From NCBI GenBank assembly GCA_033065855.1, contig JAVXUO010002656.1, forward strand, positions 186,001 through 250,000: a stretch of DNA of 64,000 nt, given 5' to 3'. Below the pieces are notes generated by a model that saw only the letters and a list, made by a program, of their open reading frames with translations, did not search any database and had not been told where the DNA came from. The translations under genes and the position numbers were made by a program. Positions 11,849 through 22,629 of this stretch are shown piece after piece. Positions within the stretch are counted from its first letter, which is position 1. The number at the start of each line of letters is the position of its first letter. The stretch comes from Escallonia rubra (taxonomy: Eukaryota; Streptophyta; Magnoliopsida; Escalloniales; Escalloniaceae).

Positions 11849-14290
11849 CTACCTCTCCTCCCCCCCCCCCCTCACTGGTCTTGCAACATTGGCATTTTTA
11901 TTGCTTCCCACTGGTGCCCGTTGGCAGGTCCTTTTATTATGCCCAAATTGCTTACAATTTCCACACTTCAGAGTGCATGACCTTTTTCCTTCCCTAGCAG
12001 GTTCATCAGCTGCCCTCTTCCTTTCCTTTCTTGGTCTTCCAGGCAACCTCCTAAAAGGGGGAGGTTGCAAAGGATCCCCTGGAGCTGGCTCCCAGTGGGT
12101 CTCATCATGCAGTGGGTGCATAACATGACCATAAGTTTTCAAATAAGTATCCCTGTTGTAGCACCTATCCACAAACTCAACCACATTCAATCTCCTGGTG
12201 TTGATGCATGCTGCTGCATGCTTGCAAGGTATGCCTGTAAGATCCCAAACCCTACAACAACAACTTCTCCTCACTAAGTTCACAACATGCACCTTCCCAA
12301 GGTCAGATACCTCAAACTCTGTACCCCCAGCACCCATGACTATTTTACAGCACCTAGATTCAGCAACTGCCAGTTTGCATTTCTTCATTATCCTTGGAGT
12401 TACTACTTCTTCCCAAGAAGCAGCCTTTTCAAACCTTTCATGTACCTTTACCATCAGCCTAGTTCTAATGTGATCAATCATGGATAGCACATGTTTTCCC
12501 CTCAATTTCCCTAGCCAGTTGTTGAATGACTCCACCACATTACTGGTTACCTGCTCATTCTTAATAGCAGGGTCAAATGTATACCTAGCCCATCTCTCTA
12601 CTTTATGACCTTTTAACCACTCAGCTGCTTCTGGTGACAAGTCTTCCATCTGTCTCATAGCTAGCTTAAAGTCATCCACATTGTATGCCTTGGCAGCAGA
12701 CCAAAAATAGCTTTTAAGCTTCATGCCAGTGTATCTAGACCTAAAATTGCAGAAAAGATGCCTACAACACCTTCTATGAGTTGCATGTGGTATAATGTCT
12801 GCTAGGGCCACCTCAATACCCTTTATCCATCCGACAAGATCACCCATGGCTTTGGATCAGGCCCATCACCCATGATGGTATAAAGGTGATGTAGGAAAAA
12901 CCTCCAACTCTGTGTGTTCTCACTCTCAACAACAGCAAATCCCATAGGGAATAACCCATTGTTCCCATCTAAGCCCACAGCAGACAATAATACACCTCCA
13001 TAAGGCCCTTTAAGATGGCATCCATCAACTGCAAGAAATGACCTACAACCATCCTTAAAGCCATTTTGCACAGCTGCAAATGAAAAGAACAGCATATGGA
13101 AATGAGGCAAATCCAGGTTAGGTTGAACTCTTTGAGTTTCAAGCTTGAACAAGCTCCCAGGATTAGTCTTCATCACATCATGCCCATACATCCACAACTT
13201 CTTATATGACTCAGCATGAGACCCCTCAATCTTTTCTAGTGCTTTATTTTTTGCCCTGTACAACTGTATTCTATGGGCCTCTACACCATAGTTTTCTAGC
13301 AAAAGCTCTTGCAGCCCATTTATGGTAATATCAGGATTTCCCCTAATGTGCCCAAGCAGCTTCTGTGCAATCCAAGTGGAATTGGCCTCCTTGTTAGTAA
13401 TGCCCATTACACAAGAATGTTCAGGACCTAAGCTCTTGATTTTGTAAGTTTTCCCATCAGGAATAGGTGATGCAAATATCCTCCAACTACATCCAGGATT
13501 GCCACAGTGGGCAGCAACCCTGTTCTTTTCATTCCTATCTCTGACCAGCTTAAACCCAGTCTGAATACAATAATCCCTCAGAGTATTCCTAAAATGATTG
13601 ACATCTTCAAACAACAAACCCTTGTACAGTTGAATAGTTTCACCTGGCCTATGTTCAAATAGATCTCCCCTCATATATTTGTCTACATTTACTGCTTCAA
13701 CATCCAAGTTATCATCACTCTTGTACATAGGATTTTCATCTTCATCATCACAGTTGGACAACTCATGTTCACTTAATTGATCATCCTCTGTCACAGGCTC
13801 TTCATCACTTGCCTCTTCAATCACTTAATTCTTCCCTTAATTCCCAATCATTATCCTCAGAATCAGAATCATCACTAGTGTGGTGCAACTCCTCATCACT
13901 GCCATCTTCACTCTCACTCTCAGGTGCCCTACTAGTCCCAGGTCTACTGTCATTTCTAGCTGCCTCTATATTTGGTTTGGATAACTAACTACTGTAGGTT
14001 CTGCCCCAACAGTTTCTAAGAACACATGAATCTCTTCTGAATTCTCATACAACGCAAACATGTCAAGTAAGGACCTATCAGATGTTATTTCTTCCCTGAC
14101 ATTAGTTCCAGGCAAAGTATAATATATGGCAATAACTATACCTAAACTAGAGGGGAGGTCTTTCAACATAAGATCATTTACATCGGTAAGCAGATCCATA
14201 TAGTTGTATCTGTCAGGATCCACATCAGCTATGCTATCAACAATGTTACAGTAGTGGACCCTCAGTTCATATATCCTTTCAGTGCCCATT
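11849..14290 (-). pseudogene. mudrA-like: MuDR-type Mutator-like transposase, frame-broken
   Basis: Read leftward from ATG 14290 (MGTERIYELRV). An N-terminal PB1-like segment of about 105 residues is followed by a frame break near 13967. An acidic linker then breaks again near 13825. Next come the MuDR DNA-binding region (RDYCIQTGFKLVRDR, then HCGNPGCSWRI) and the MULE catalytic domain. The catalytic domain has first Asp in FLAVDGCHLKG, second Asp in WVILSD, and Glu in NVVESFNNW. A third break lies directly after the second Asp at about 12833, where the usual RQKG-type residues are missing. The tail has a SWIM finger (CRVWDLTGIPCKHA) and a CCHC knuckle (CGNCKQFGHNKRTC). The family cuts and pastes Mutator-like elements. 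The DDE residues are present but the gene is dead. Its right terminal repeat is at 15478-15591. Confidence 0.9.
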
Positions 14291-14305
14291 ATGTAGTACA
14301 AGGAA

Positions 14306-14975
14306 AAATAATTAGGGGGTTAAATTAGGGCTACAATTAGGGCATTCAATTTAGGGTTCATCAGCTGGGGCTAAGTGAATTAGGATATTCAATTTGTTCA
14401 ATTAGAGTACAATTGGTACAATTAGGGTTCAATTGGTTCAATTAAGGTCCAATTAGGGTTCAATTTGTTCAATTAGAGTTCAATGGGTTCAATTAGGGTT
14501 CAATTTGTTCAATTAGGGTCCAATTTGTTCAATTAGGGTTCAATTAGAGTTCAATTGGTTCAATTAGGTTTCTATTTGTTCAATTAGGGTCCAATTAGGG
14601 TTCAATTAGAGTTCAATTGGTTCAATTAGGGTCATTTTGTTCAATTAAGGTTCATTTAGGGTTCAATTTGTTCAATTGGTTCGATTACGGTTCAATTAGG
14701 GTTCAATTGGTTACATTACGGTTCAATTATGGTTCAATTAGAGTTCAATTGGTTGGTTTACGGTTCAATTAGGGTTTAATTTGTTCAATTAGGGTTCAAT
14801 TGGTTCAATTACGGTTCAATTGGTTACATTACGGTTCAATTAGAGTTCAATTAGTTCACTTACGGTCCAATTAGGGTTCAATTGGTTCAATTAGGGTTCA
14901 ATTGGTTACATTACGGTTCAATTATGGTTCAATTAGAGTTCATTTGGTTCAATTACGGTCCAATTAGGGTTCAAA
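14306..14975. repeat. 'ttcaattagggttcaattgg' minisatellite
   Basis: About 45 copies of a 10-20 bp word (CAATTAGGGTT, CAATTGGTT, CAATTACGGTT) immediately upstream of the MuDR-type gene start. It is the same basic word as the 6660-7395 array but with fewer TTTAGGG heptamers. It lies inside the MULE between gene and terminal repeat. Confidence 0.8.
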
Positions 14976-15144
14976 ATGTGTCTACGTGAATTAGGGCCTA
15001 AATCAGGGTCCAATTACGGGTTACATTATGCTATCAACTACGGAAATCATGCAAAAGAAGAAAGATCAGAAATGGGAAATAACGAGAAAAACGTGAAAGA
15101 CATGAAGGAGTTAGGAAAACATACCTTCAAGCAGATTCACCGGA

Positions 15145-15263
15145 AGTGGTTGTCGTCCCGCAGCACAGGTACACCGAAAATGTTGCGTCGTCCCGCAGCA
15201 CAGGTTCACTGGAAGTGGTTGCGTCGTCCCGCAGCACAGGTACACCGGAATTGGTTGCGTCGT
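15145..15263. repeat. 36-bp tandem repeat, about three copies
   Basis: The core 'cgtcccgcagcacagg' recurs at 15154, 15189 and 15225, each followed by 't(a/t)cac(c/t)gga'. It lies in the 5' flank of the MuDR-type gene, between the minisatellite and the terminal repeat. The open frames on both strands are a consequence of the 36-bp, codon-multiple period. Confidence 0.75.
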
Positions 15264-15477
15264 CTTTTTTATGAGATTAGGGTTGTGAAATGTTTGGCTC
15301 TGATTTTTTTCTAGGCTTCCCTTCCCCCGATCGCACAGTGACCCCCTACCTACCTCCTTCTCTGCCAACCTGTTTTTCCTCCTTCCCGAGAAGAAGTTTC
15401 CCTCCAATTCCCAAGAACAGGTTTTCCCTCCAAAATCTCAAGAAAACCGTAGGAGGGTATTCATGTCTTTTTGCATC

Positions 15478-15591
15478 CCAACGGTAACACCGTAAGAGAA
15501 AAAGTTTTTTTTTTAGCGGAGTGTAATTTTTAAAGATAGCGGTAGTGGAGTGTAATTATGTAAAACCTCAGGAGATTTTAGTGTAATTTAC
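15478..15591 (-). mobile_element. Right terminal inverted repeat of the MuDR-type MULE
   Basis: Read from the outside inward on the minus strand it begins GGGTAAATTACAC, a widespread plant MULE terminus, and contains further 'ttacactcc' modules. The element ends at 15591, and the 9 bases after it (TTTGGTAAT) would be the target-site copy. The left counterpart is not present near 11.5-11.8 kb. Confidence 0.75.
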
Positions 15592-16240
15592 CCTTTGGTA
15601 ATTTGCCATATTTTGGTAATTTTCCTGGTAAAGTTTTTCAAATGACTTCTTAGTCCAGAAATGTAATTACAACACCTGAAAGGTTGTTTTGAAGCTGATT
15701 ACGGTGCGTTAGGGTAATAATGAATCCCTGGGGGCATTTCGGTAATTTGTCGCTCAGCGAGGGTATTTTGGTAATATAACATTGTAAAATTTTCCGACGT
15801 ACTTTTAGTTCGGGAAAGGGTGTAAGACACCCGAAAAGTTATTTTTTCCAGTTGTTCTGAGATGTTTGTTTGGGCGATGGCTGTCAGGGGGTATTTTGCA
15901 TAAGTTGGGAGTGTTTTGGTAACTTTTCCCCTTAAAATACCCTGAGGAAATATTTGGTATATAATTAACGTAATACATTTAAAAAGTGGTTTTAAAGCGG
16001 TTTTGTGGTGTTGATGGTGTAGCGGTCATCGGGGGGTATATTGGTAAATTGCCAGTTGGCTCTAAATTTTAGGGAAGTAGAATAATTAAGCGTTCGGAGT
16101 GGTGGGAAGTGAGGAATTGTTTTAATACATTGAAATAATGAGATAATGACTATTGCTAACGCGTTGATAAGCTAGGTTTAAGATCCAGTTATATTTTTGG
16201 AATGTAAATATGAGGGACATTAAGTTGGTTTAGGCTTATA
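15592..16240 (+). repeat. Long repeat family copy B; left terminal repeat of the PMD-Ulp1/FAR1 MULE
   Basis: It starts abruptly at the MuDR-element border with TTTGGTAATTTGCCA. Then come 'aattttcctggtaaagttt' and 'acacctgaaaggttgtttt', both found in reverse complement near 22720-22800. The outer part of this repeat is missing, consistent with the MuDR element having inserted in it. It leads directly to the PMD gene start at 16257, and the sister copy leads directly to the FAR1 gene start at 22521. That is the placement expected of terminal inverted repeats. Confidence 0.7.
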
Positions 16241-16256
16241 TTTTGTTCTTACAGAT

Positions 16257-19123
16257 ATGTATTTCAACCACGGACCTCATGATACATCAATCCTATACGA
16301 TGACGATGACCACGTCGCGAGGTACGTATTTGACGGTGTCAAGAGGGGTGTTTTGGAAACAATTCAAAGCACAACTTACCTCGAAGAGTGGGTACTGAAC
16401 GAGGAACAAATACAACTACTACACCGTCAAAATTTATCTATGTTCACCGATTCTGGGATATGGTCTCGACACGACGATTGCCTTATATCCGCTCTAGTTG
16501 AACGATGGACGAGCGAGAAGAACTCATTTCACTTCCGGTTTGGTGAAATGACTATTACATTAGAGGACGTCGGATTTATACTTGGAATCCCATGTCACGG
16601 CAGACCCATTACTTTGAGCAAAACATCTGCATCCATAAAGAATATGGCTAGACAGTATTTTTCGGGAATTCTGAGAGAAGCTCTTACAACAAACGCCATA
16701 AAACTTAAATGGCTGAGAGAGCAGTACGGCGAGCTACCGGATGAATACACTCATCATGATTTCGTGACGTATACGAAGGCATTCCTTCTGTATATTATTG
16801 GAGCTATATTACTTCCGATGCATTCGAAAAACACGGTGCATCCGAAGTATATGGTGTTCTTGGAGGATCTTGAGGAGATATACTCGTATTCGTGGGGTTC
16901 AGTTGTTCTTCCGCACCTATATCGAGCACTGCATAAGGCTACAAGATTGGATGCCAAGTCTATTGCCACCTGCTTGACTCTATTACAGGTAGGCGCATTT
17001 ATATTCTTGTTTGGATGTGTCTAAATATTCGTGATTAATTATTAATTCCATATAATGTTTGCATTCACAGGCTTGGTCTTACGAGAGGCTACCCACGGGT
17101 CGTCCACAACCGCGGGAATATTCTGATGAGACGTGGCCTAGGGTGTGGGCCGGAGACCAACCGGAAGAGACGGGTAAACCCTCACCACCATCTACAGTTC
17201 TATCGGGAGGAACTAGATATGCTGGATGCACCCCAGGTGACGTGGCAGCCATATGGCAAGGTGATGCAGCGGTTGGATGAGTGGTGTGGGCAACTTCCGG
17301 TGTCGTACATGCTGGCAGGTTTGGTTCGGGTGCCGCTTATTCACTTCGAAGTATGTGAGTTTCAGATGCCCGAACGAGCTATGAAGCAAGCTGGCTGTCT
17401 ACAAGGGATCCCAAAACCCGCTGTAGACATGCAGCCATACATGAGTGCTCAACTTCCGAAATTCGAGGTGCCTGATGCCTTGAATTTGTTGAGTGACGAG
17501 GTGCAGCAGTGGAATACTTGGCAAGAAACGTATGGTAGCCTTGTATCGCTCAAGGACGACATCATCAGTATCGAGGACTACCTTAAATGGTTTCTCAATG
17601 TGACGCGCACGAGGGTGAATCGCCCTTCCCGGGTGAGGCAGCCATCGTATGCGCCACGTGAGGTCTATGACCAGTTCTAGGCATTGGCCATTGTAAGTCA
17701 TGCTACTGTTGTGTTTCAATTTTTATTTGCGCACCTTAACGACCATGCCTAAAATGATGACGGTGATTTTTCTATGCATGTTTTTTAGGTTGACCAGGGC
17801 ACTGAGGTGTTCAAGCAGCTTGAGCAGTTTGACTGGTACGTTGCGCATGCTCCTGACAGTCTCAAGAGCTCCATTGAGAGGTACAAGACTGATCTTCACA
17901 ACTTTGGTGTTGTGTACCGGGGTTACCGAGGGGAGCCGTCTAGTCGCTTGCCTCCTGATGCGTACGACTCTCAACCCTAGAGTCATGTGTGGGAGCCGTC
18001 TAGTTGCTTGCCTCCTGACGCGTACGACTCTCAACCCCAGAGTCAGGTGTGGGAGCCGTCTAGTCGCTTGCCTCCTGACGCGTACGACTCTCAACCCCAG
18101 AGTCAGGTGTGGGAGCCGTCTAGTCGCTTGCCTACTTACGCGTACGACTCTCAGCGCCAGAGTCAAGTAGGATTCCAGGCGTCGCGCCCAAGCATCCGGT
18201 CGGATAAAGGACAACCGACGAAGCCATTGAGTCCGGCGAAACGGGAGTGGATCGACCGGCACTACTTCGGGCATGAGCCCGTCGATTCAACTGACTTTCC
18301 TGTTGCGGGACTTGTAGCTCACTCTGATATGAGACTGTTGGCGCCGGACACAGATATTTCGAACTGGGTCATGGACGCTTACATAGATCTGCTCCGTGTT
18401 AGAGAGCTAAGTAATAACCCCTCCCAAACTCTCAAGCTCAACATGTATCCCTCTTTTCTAGTCCCCCTCTTGGTGAATAGCATGAATGACTTCACAGCAT
18501 GGAGGAGGATGTGAGGGACAAGCAAGGGTGCATGGCAACCGTCTGCAAACGTGCTTGCCTTATTGAACTCGGACGATCAATGTCACGCATCTGAGGCAAA
18601 CCTAATCATGATACCTTGTCTTCACGGGTGCCACTTCTTCCTATTAGTTCTCCATCCAGTGAACAAAACGGTCCACATATACGATAGCCTAATGGAAGAC
18701 GGACCTGGTGGGCAGCTAGCGGAGATGTACTCCACGTACATCAATGCGGTGGTTAGTTTATATTTCTTGAGCTTCGCTCATAGTCTATTCTTCTTGTTAA
18801 GTAGGCTTGATAACTTTTTTTACTGTTGGATGCAGACTACTATCATTCCACTAGCGTGCCGACATGTTACGGGGGAAGCCATCACGAGCTCAACAATGAT
18901 AGAGCCTTGGACGGTCGTGATGATACAAAACCGACCAAAGCAATATAACAGTCATGATTGCGGGATTTATGTCCTCAAGTACATGGACTACATAGCTCGC
19001 TCGGATGTGCTCGAAAATACGTCGTGGTCTCGAAGGGATGCATTGACGTTTAGATATCGGATAGCCTGGGAGCTGAAAAAGGGTGTATCTAGACACCTTC
19101 CTTACCATTCCCCTGAGATGTAG
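16257..19123 (+). pseudogene. PMD (plant mobile domain) - Ulp1-type cysteine protease gene, decayed
   Basis: Exon 1 starts at ATG 16257 and encodes a plant mobile domain (PF10536): HDDCLISALVERW, GEMTITLEDVGFILGIPCHG. A CAG|GTAGGC donor at 16988 joins CACAG at 17070, giving AWSYERLPTGRPQ. A frame break near 17140-17165 precedes the domain's end (YREELDMLD, VPLIHFEVCEFQMPERAMKQ). A TAG occurs at 17678, then an intron to about 17789. The next part contains 20-residue repeats, a TAG at 17978, and a linker. The C-terminal Ulp1/C48 peptidase domain has candidate His in CHFFLLVLHP, Asp in IYDSL and Cys in SHDCGIYVLKY. It is interrupted by a TGA at 18512 and an intron at 18752-18835. PMD and Ulp1 genes are typical passengers of plant MULEs. 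The triad is intact but this copy is not translatable. It converges on the FAR1 gene. Confidence 0.85.
17931..18170 (+). repeat. Coding 60-bp tandem repeat (20 residues), four copies
   Basis: Exact 60-bp period starting at 17931, 17991, 18051 and 18111. Each unit encodes a Pro/Ser/Gln-rich peptide of type WEPSSRLPPDAYDSQPQ. It forms the linker between the PMD and Ulp1 parts of the gene. Near-identity of the units indicates recent expansion by slippage or unequal exchange. Confidence 0.9.
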
Positions 19124-19189
19124 TTGACGTTCGTATGCATTATTATTATGAGTATTGTTGGATTTTGGATATTAAGGTTTCAAATTGAA

Positions 19190-20115
19190 TTAGCCTTATT
19201 ATTACTTTAGAATGATTTTGGACAATGGGCTAACTAGCGTGCCTAAGGTGTAATGAGCAAAAAAAACGTGAAAAAAAAATAGCCTGCCTAAAGTGTGCGC
19301 GAATAGGGGCGTCGTAGGAAATCCAAAAAATAATTTGTCTCGTTTTTCGCCGAATTTCATAGAAATGGGTTAACTAGCGTGCCTGAGGTGCAATGAGCGA
19401 AAAAAAATTATAACTTTTTTCGCAAGCTAAGAATTGGGCGCTAAAGTGTGCGCGAATAGGGGCGTCGTAAGAAAACCCAAAAAATAATTTGTCTCGTTTT
19501 TTGCCGAAATTCATAGAAATCGGCTAATTAGCGTGCCTGAGGTGCAACGAGCGAAAAAAAAATTACAATTTTTTTAGCAAGCTAAGAATTGGGCGCTAAA
19601 GTGTGTGCGAATAGGGGCGTCGTAGGAAAACCCAAAAAAATTATTTGTCTCGTTTTCGTCGAAATTCATAGAAATGGGCTAACTAGCGTGCCTGAGGTGC
19701 AATGAGCGAAAAAAAAGTGACAAAAAAAATTACAACTTTTTTCGCAAGCTAAGAATTGGGCGCTAAAGTGTGCGCGAATAGGGGCGTCGTAGGAAAACTC
19801 AAAAAATAATTTGTCTCATTTTTCGCCGAAATTCATAGAAATGGGCTAACTAGCGTGCATGATGTGCAATGAGCAAAAAAAAAGAGACAAAAAAAATTAC
19901 AACTTTTTTTGCAAGCTAAGCATTGGCCCCTAAAGTGTGCGCGAATAGGGGCGTCGTAAAAAAACCCAAAAAATAATTTGTCTCGTTTTTCGCCGAAATT
20001 CATAAAAATGGGCTAACTAGCGTGGATGAGGTGCAATGAGCGCAAAAAAAGTTCCAAAAAAATTACAACTTTTTGCGCAAACTAAGCATTGGGCCCTAAA
20101 GTGTACCCGAATAGG
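19190..20115. repeat. ~155-bp tandem array between convergent MULE genes
   Basis: The word 'taactagcgtgcc' begins units at 19231, 19371, 19525, 19680, 19847 and 20014, giving unit lengths of 140-167 bp. Each unit also contains an A-run, 'gcaagctaagaattgggcg', 'gtgcgcgaataggggcgtcgta' and 'tttgtctcgtttttcgccgaa'. The array fills the space between the 3' ends of the PMD-Ulp1 gene and the FAR1-type transposase gene. No coding content. Confidence 0.9.
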
Positions 20116-20229
20116 CTCTTCAAATAATATCAGTAATCTACAAACCATATCGCGATTTAAAGATTTCACAAACCAAATCACAAATATAAACATTATAAAA
20201 GTTCAATTTATACAACTGAAACATTAATC

Positions 20230-22521
20230 CTAACACTCTTCCTCATCATCGTCCTCCTCGACCACACTGCCAGGTTCGATACCTAGCACTTTATAATGAT
20301 TTCTCTTGTCATGATCAGTCATCTTATTACACAACGCACACTTTCGCAATTTTTTTTGACCCGTTGCTTCTTCAATCGGATTCTTCATACGTATTGCTCG
20401 TTTTCGCCCTTTTGTTTGAGAAATAATTGGATAAAAAATGTCGTCCTCCTCACCTTGCAGGCTAGTGCTGTCAATGACTGGCTGTGAAGCTCGATTGAAT
20501 CTATCGGTTGGAGTCGTCCGAGGGTCCCGTCTTTCTGGTAATGCCATCCTAAACTGTGCATGCTTAGCCTTATCCCATGCGGCTGCTTCAACTTGATACC
20601 TGTACCCATCAAATGTTGACGCTGCATCCATTGATAAACCGTGCATGATGTTACAAAGGTGATTATATCGTAGCGTCTCAGATTGCTCGAAATCGACTGA
20701 AACATTGGGCACGTAAGGAATATGACCGTGGACTCTATTGGCTTCCTTCGTCCACCGATCCAAGATATACTCTTGAGGGATTTCACTAGCATTCTTGGCG
20801 CTAAAAACCCTCAACGCGTGTCGACAAAGTATACCTTTATGCTCAAACAGTTAAAAGTTACAATTAATAAAACCCGGTGTCCATACAAACTGCTACGGTA
20901 AAATGTCTTCTTTTCCTCGGAGCGGACGAAGAGCACGGATTGGCAAAATTCGTCACATTTGTCAAAGCATAAACCTTGAGGTCCCTGGTGGAATACTCGT
21001 GCAACTTTGTCATGCTATATTGATTCGACTTTAGTAGTTCCTCTTGGAACTGTCTAAACATTTCCTTCGTATAGACTTGAGCCGCATGAGCCTCCAAAGG
21101 TGAAAAAACTAATATGGCTCTTTCTCTGTAAACTGTAGCCGCGTTGGCTTCTCTCTCAAGGTAAACTTTCCTGTCAAGGGCTTTCTGCATCTCTAGTACG
21201 AACTTTGTTATACTTGAAGAATGGCCTACGTACCCATCAAAGAATGAATTCATACCTTCGCTTCTCGAGGTCGTAGTCACTCCTGCTGCAAAAAACTTCT
21301 TGGTATAGGCACCGACCCATTGTGTCTTGATCTCATACAACAATTGTAACCACTCATGATTGTGCAAATAGTAGTCATCGATTAACTTGGCCCACCTCTC
21401 CTCGAACACATCTATCGTCAAAGATTTCTTCACACATGTATTAAAGTCAGTCTTGAATGTCGGATGGTTTGCATATACATTGTGAAGCCGTTCGGGATAT
21501 TTGTTGCTTATGTGCCATGTGCACAGGCCATGGTGAGTATCTGGCAGGACCTTAGCGATTGCATTTTTCATTGCCAAATCTTGGTCGGTGATGATGGTCT
21601 TTGGAGGAATATGATACACTGTTTTATGCCACGTTTCAAATAACCAGGTAATTGACTCCTCCGTCTCATCCCTAAGCAGGGCAAAGCCAAACAAGATTGA
21701 CTGATAGTGGTGGTTCACCCCGGTGAACGGAGCAAAAGGCATAGAGTACTTATTTGTGCGGTATGTGGTGTCAAACGTCACAACATCCCCAAAATTTTGG
21801 TAAGCAGCTCTAGAACGGGCATCCGCCCAAAATATAGTACTAATGTGGTTCTCGTCATCCAGTTAGAGACTGTAGAAAAAGCCAGAATTCTCACTCTGAA
21901 GGCTCCTGAAGAGATTAAGTGTAGCTTGAGAATCACTCTTACCGAAAGACTCTTTCCTCTGAACACAAAGATCATTTCGAAGGTCAACTTCGTTGAAACT
22001 CAACTTGTCAATCCCCCCAACATGGCTTGAGAGAACCCCCATCATTCTAGAAGGTGAAATTTTAGCCTCGGCCATTGTAAATATCAGTTCCCTGTTAGCC
22101 GTGCCTATTTGTCGGTGCTGATGAATTTGACCAATCTTACTAGGGGTCATCAACTGATGATTATGGGTCAAATCCTCTCCCGTCACAACCCATTGGTTTT
22201 CATTTTTCCGGTGTACTGCATACACATGGGCCTTGCAGCCGGTACCGGAAATGTGTCTTGTTTTCGTTGTCTTGATGGCCCTTTATCACTGATCCGAACA
22301 ACCGGGGCTACATGCGGTGCTCCTCTATGACACTCAAATAGTCTTCCACAAATTTGATCTGTATTCGCCCGTTTTCTAGTCGTCTTAATTCTAATACCGA
22401 AACCTATCGTTTTCGAATATGCTCTATAGTATGCTTCAACTTCGTCCAGTCTTTGAAAAACTTGACCCAAGTAAGGTGGATCAGAATCTTCACAAAAATT
22501 ATTTCCTCCAATTACATCCAT
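20230..22521 (-). pseudogene. FAR1/FHY3-type MULE transposase, decayed
   Basis: Minus strand from ATG 22521. A FAR1 DNA-binding domain comes first (EVEAYYRAYSKTIGFGIRI), with a frame break near 22200-22225 before NQWVVTGEDLTHNH. A TAA lies at 21861. The MULE DDE domain has first Asp in TFDTTYRTNKY, second Asp in TIITDQDLAMKNAI, CTWHISNKYP, and Glu in SRSEGMNSFF. A further frame change near 20865 and a TAA at 20851 fall in the SWIM finger (FEHKGILCRHALRVF). The tail has RKCALCNKMTDHDKRNH and an acidic C-terminus ending at 20230. FAR1-type proteins are Mutator-like transposases from which the light-signalling factors FHY3/FAR1 were domesticated. Closeness to a long terminal repeat and several inactivating changes mark this one as a transposon copy. 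Confidence 0.88.
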
Positions 22522-22629
22522 TTTTATACTGAAATCTAAAAAGTAAAAATTATATCATTCTCAACAAGTCATAGAATTAAATAAAAGAAAAATAAAAATT
22601 ATTTAAAAGTCATTCGGAAAATTATATAA

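Noticed and set aside
17723-18274. Minus-strand 183-codon frame opposite the PMD-Ulp1 gene
   Set aside because: It is the complement of the 60-bp coding repeat, whose period keeps the opposite strand open. The plus strand has the real domains.
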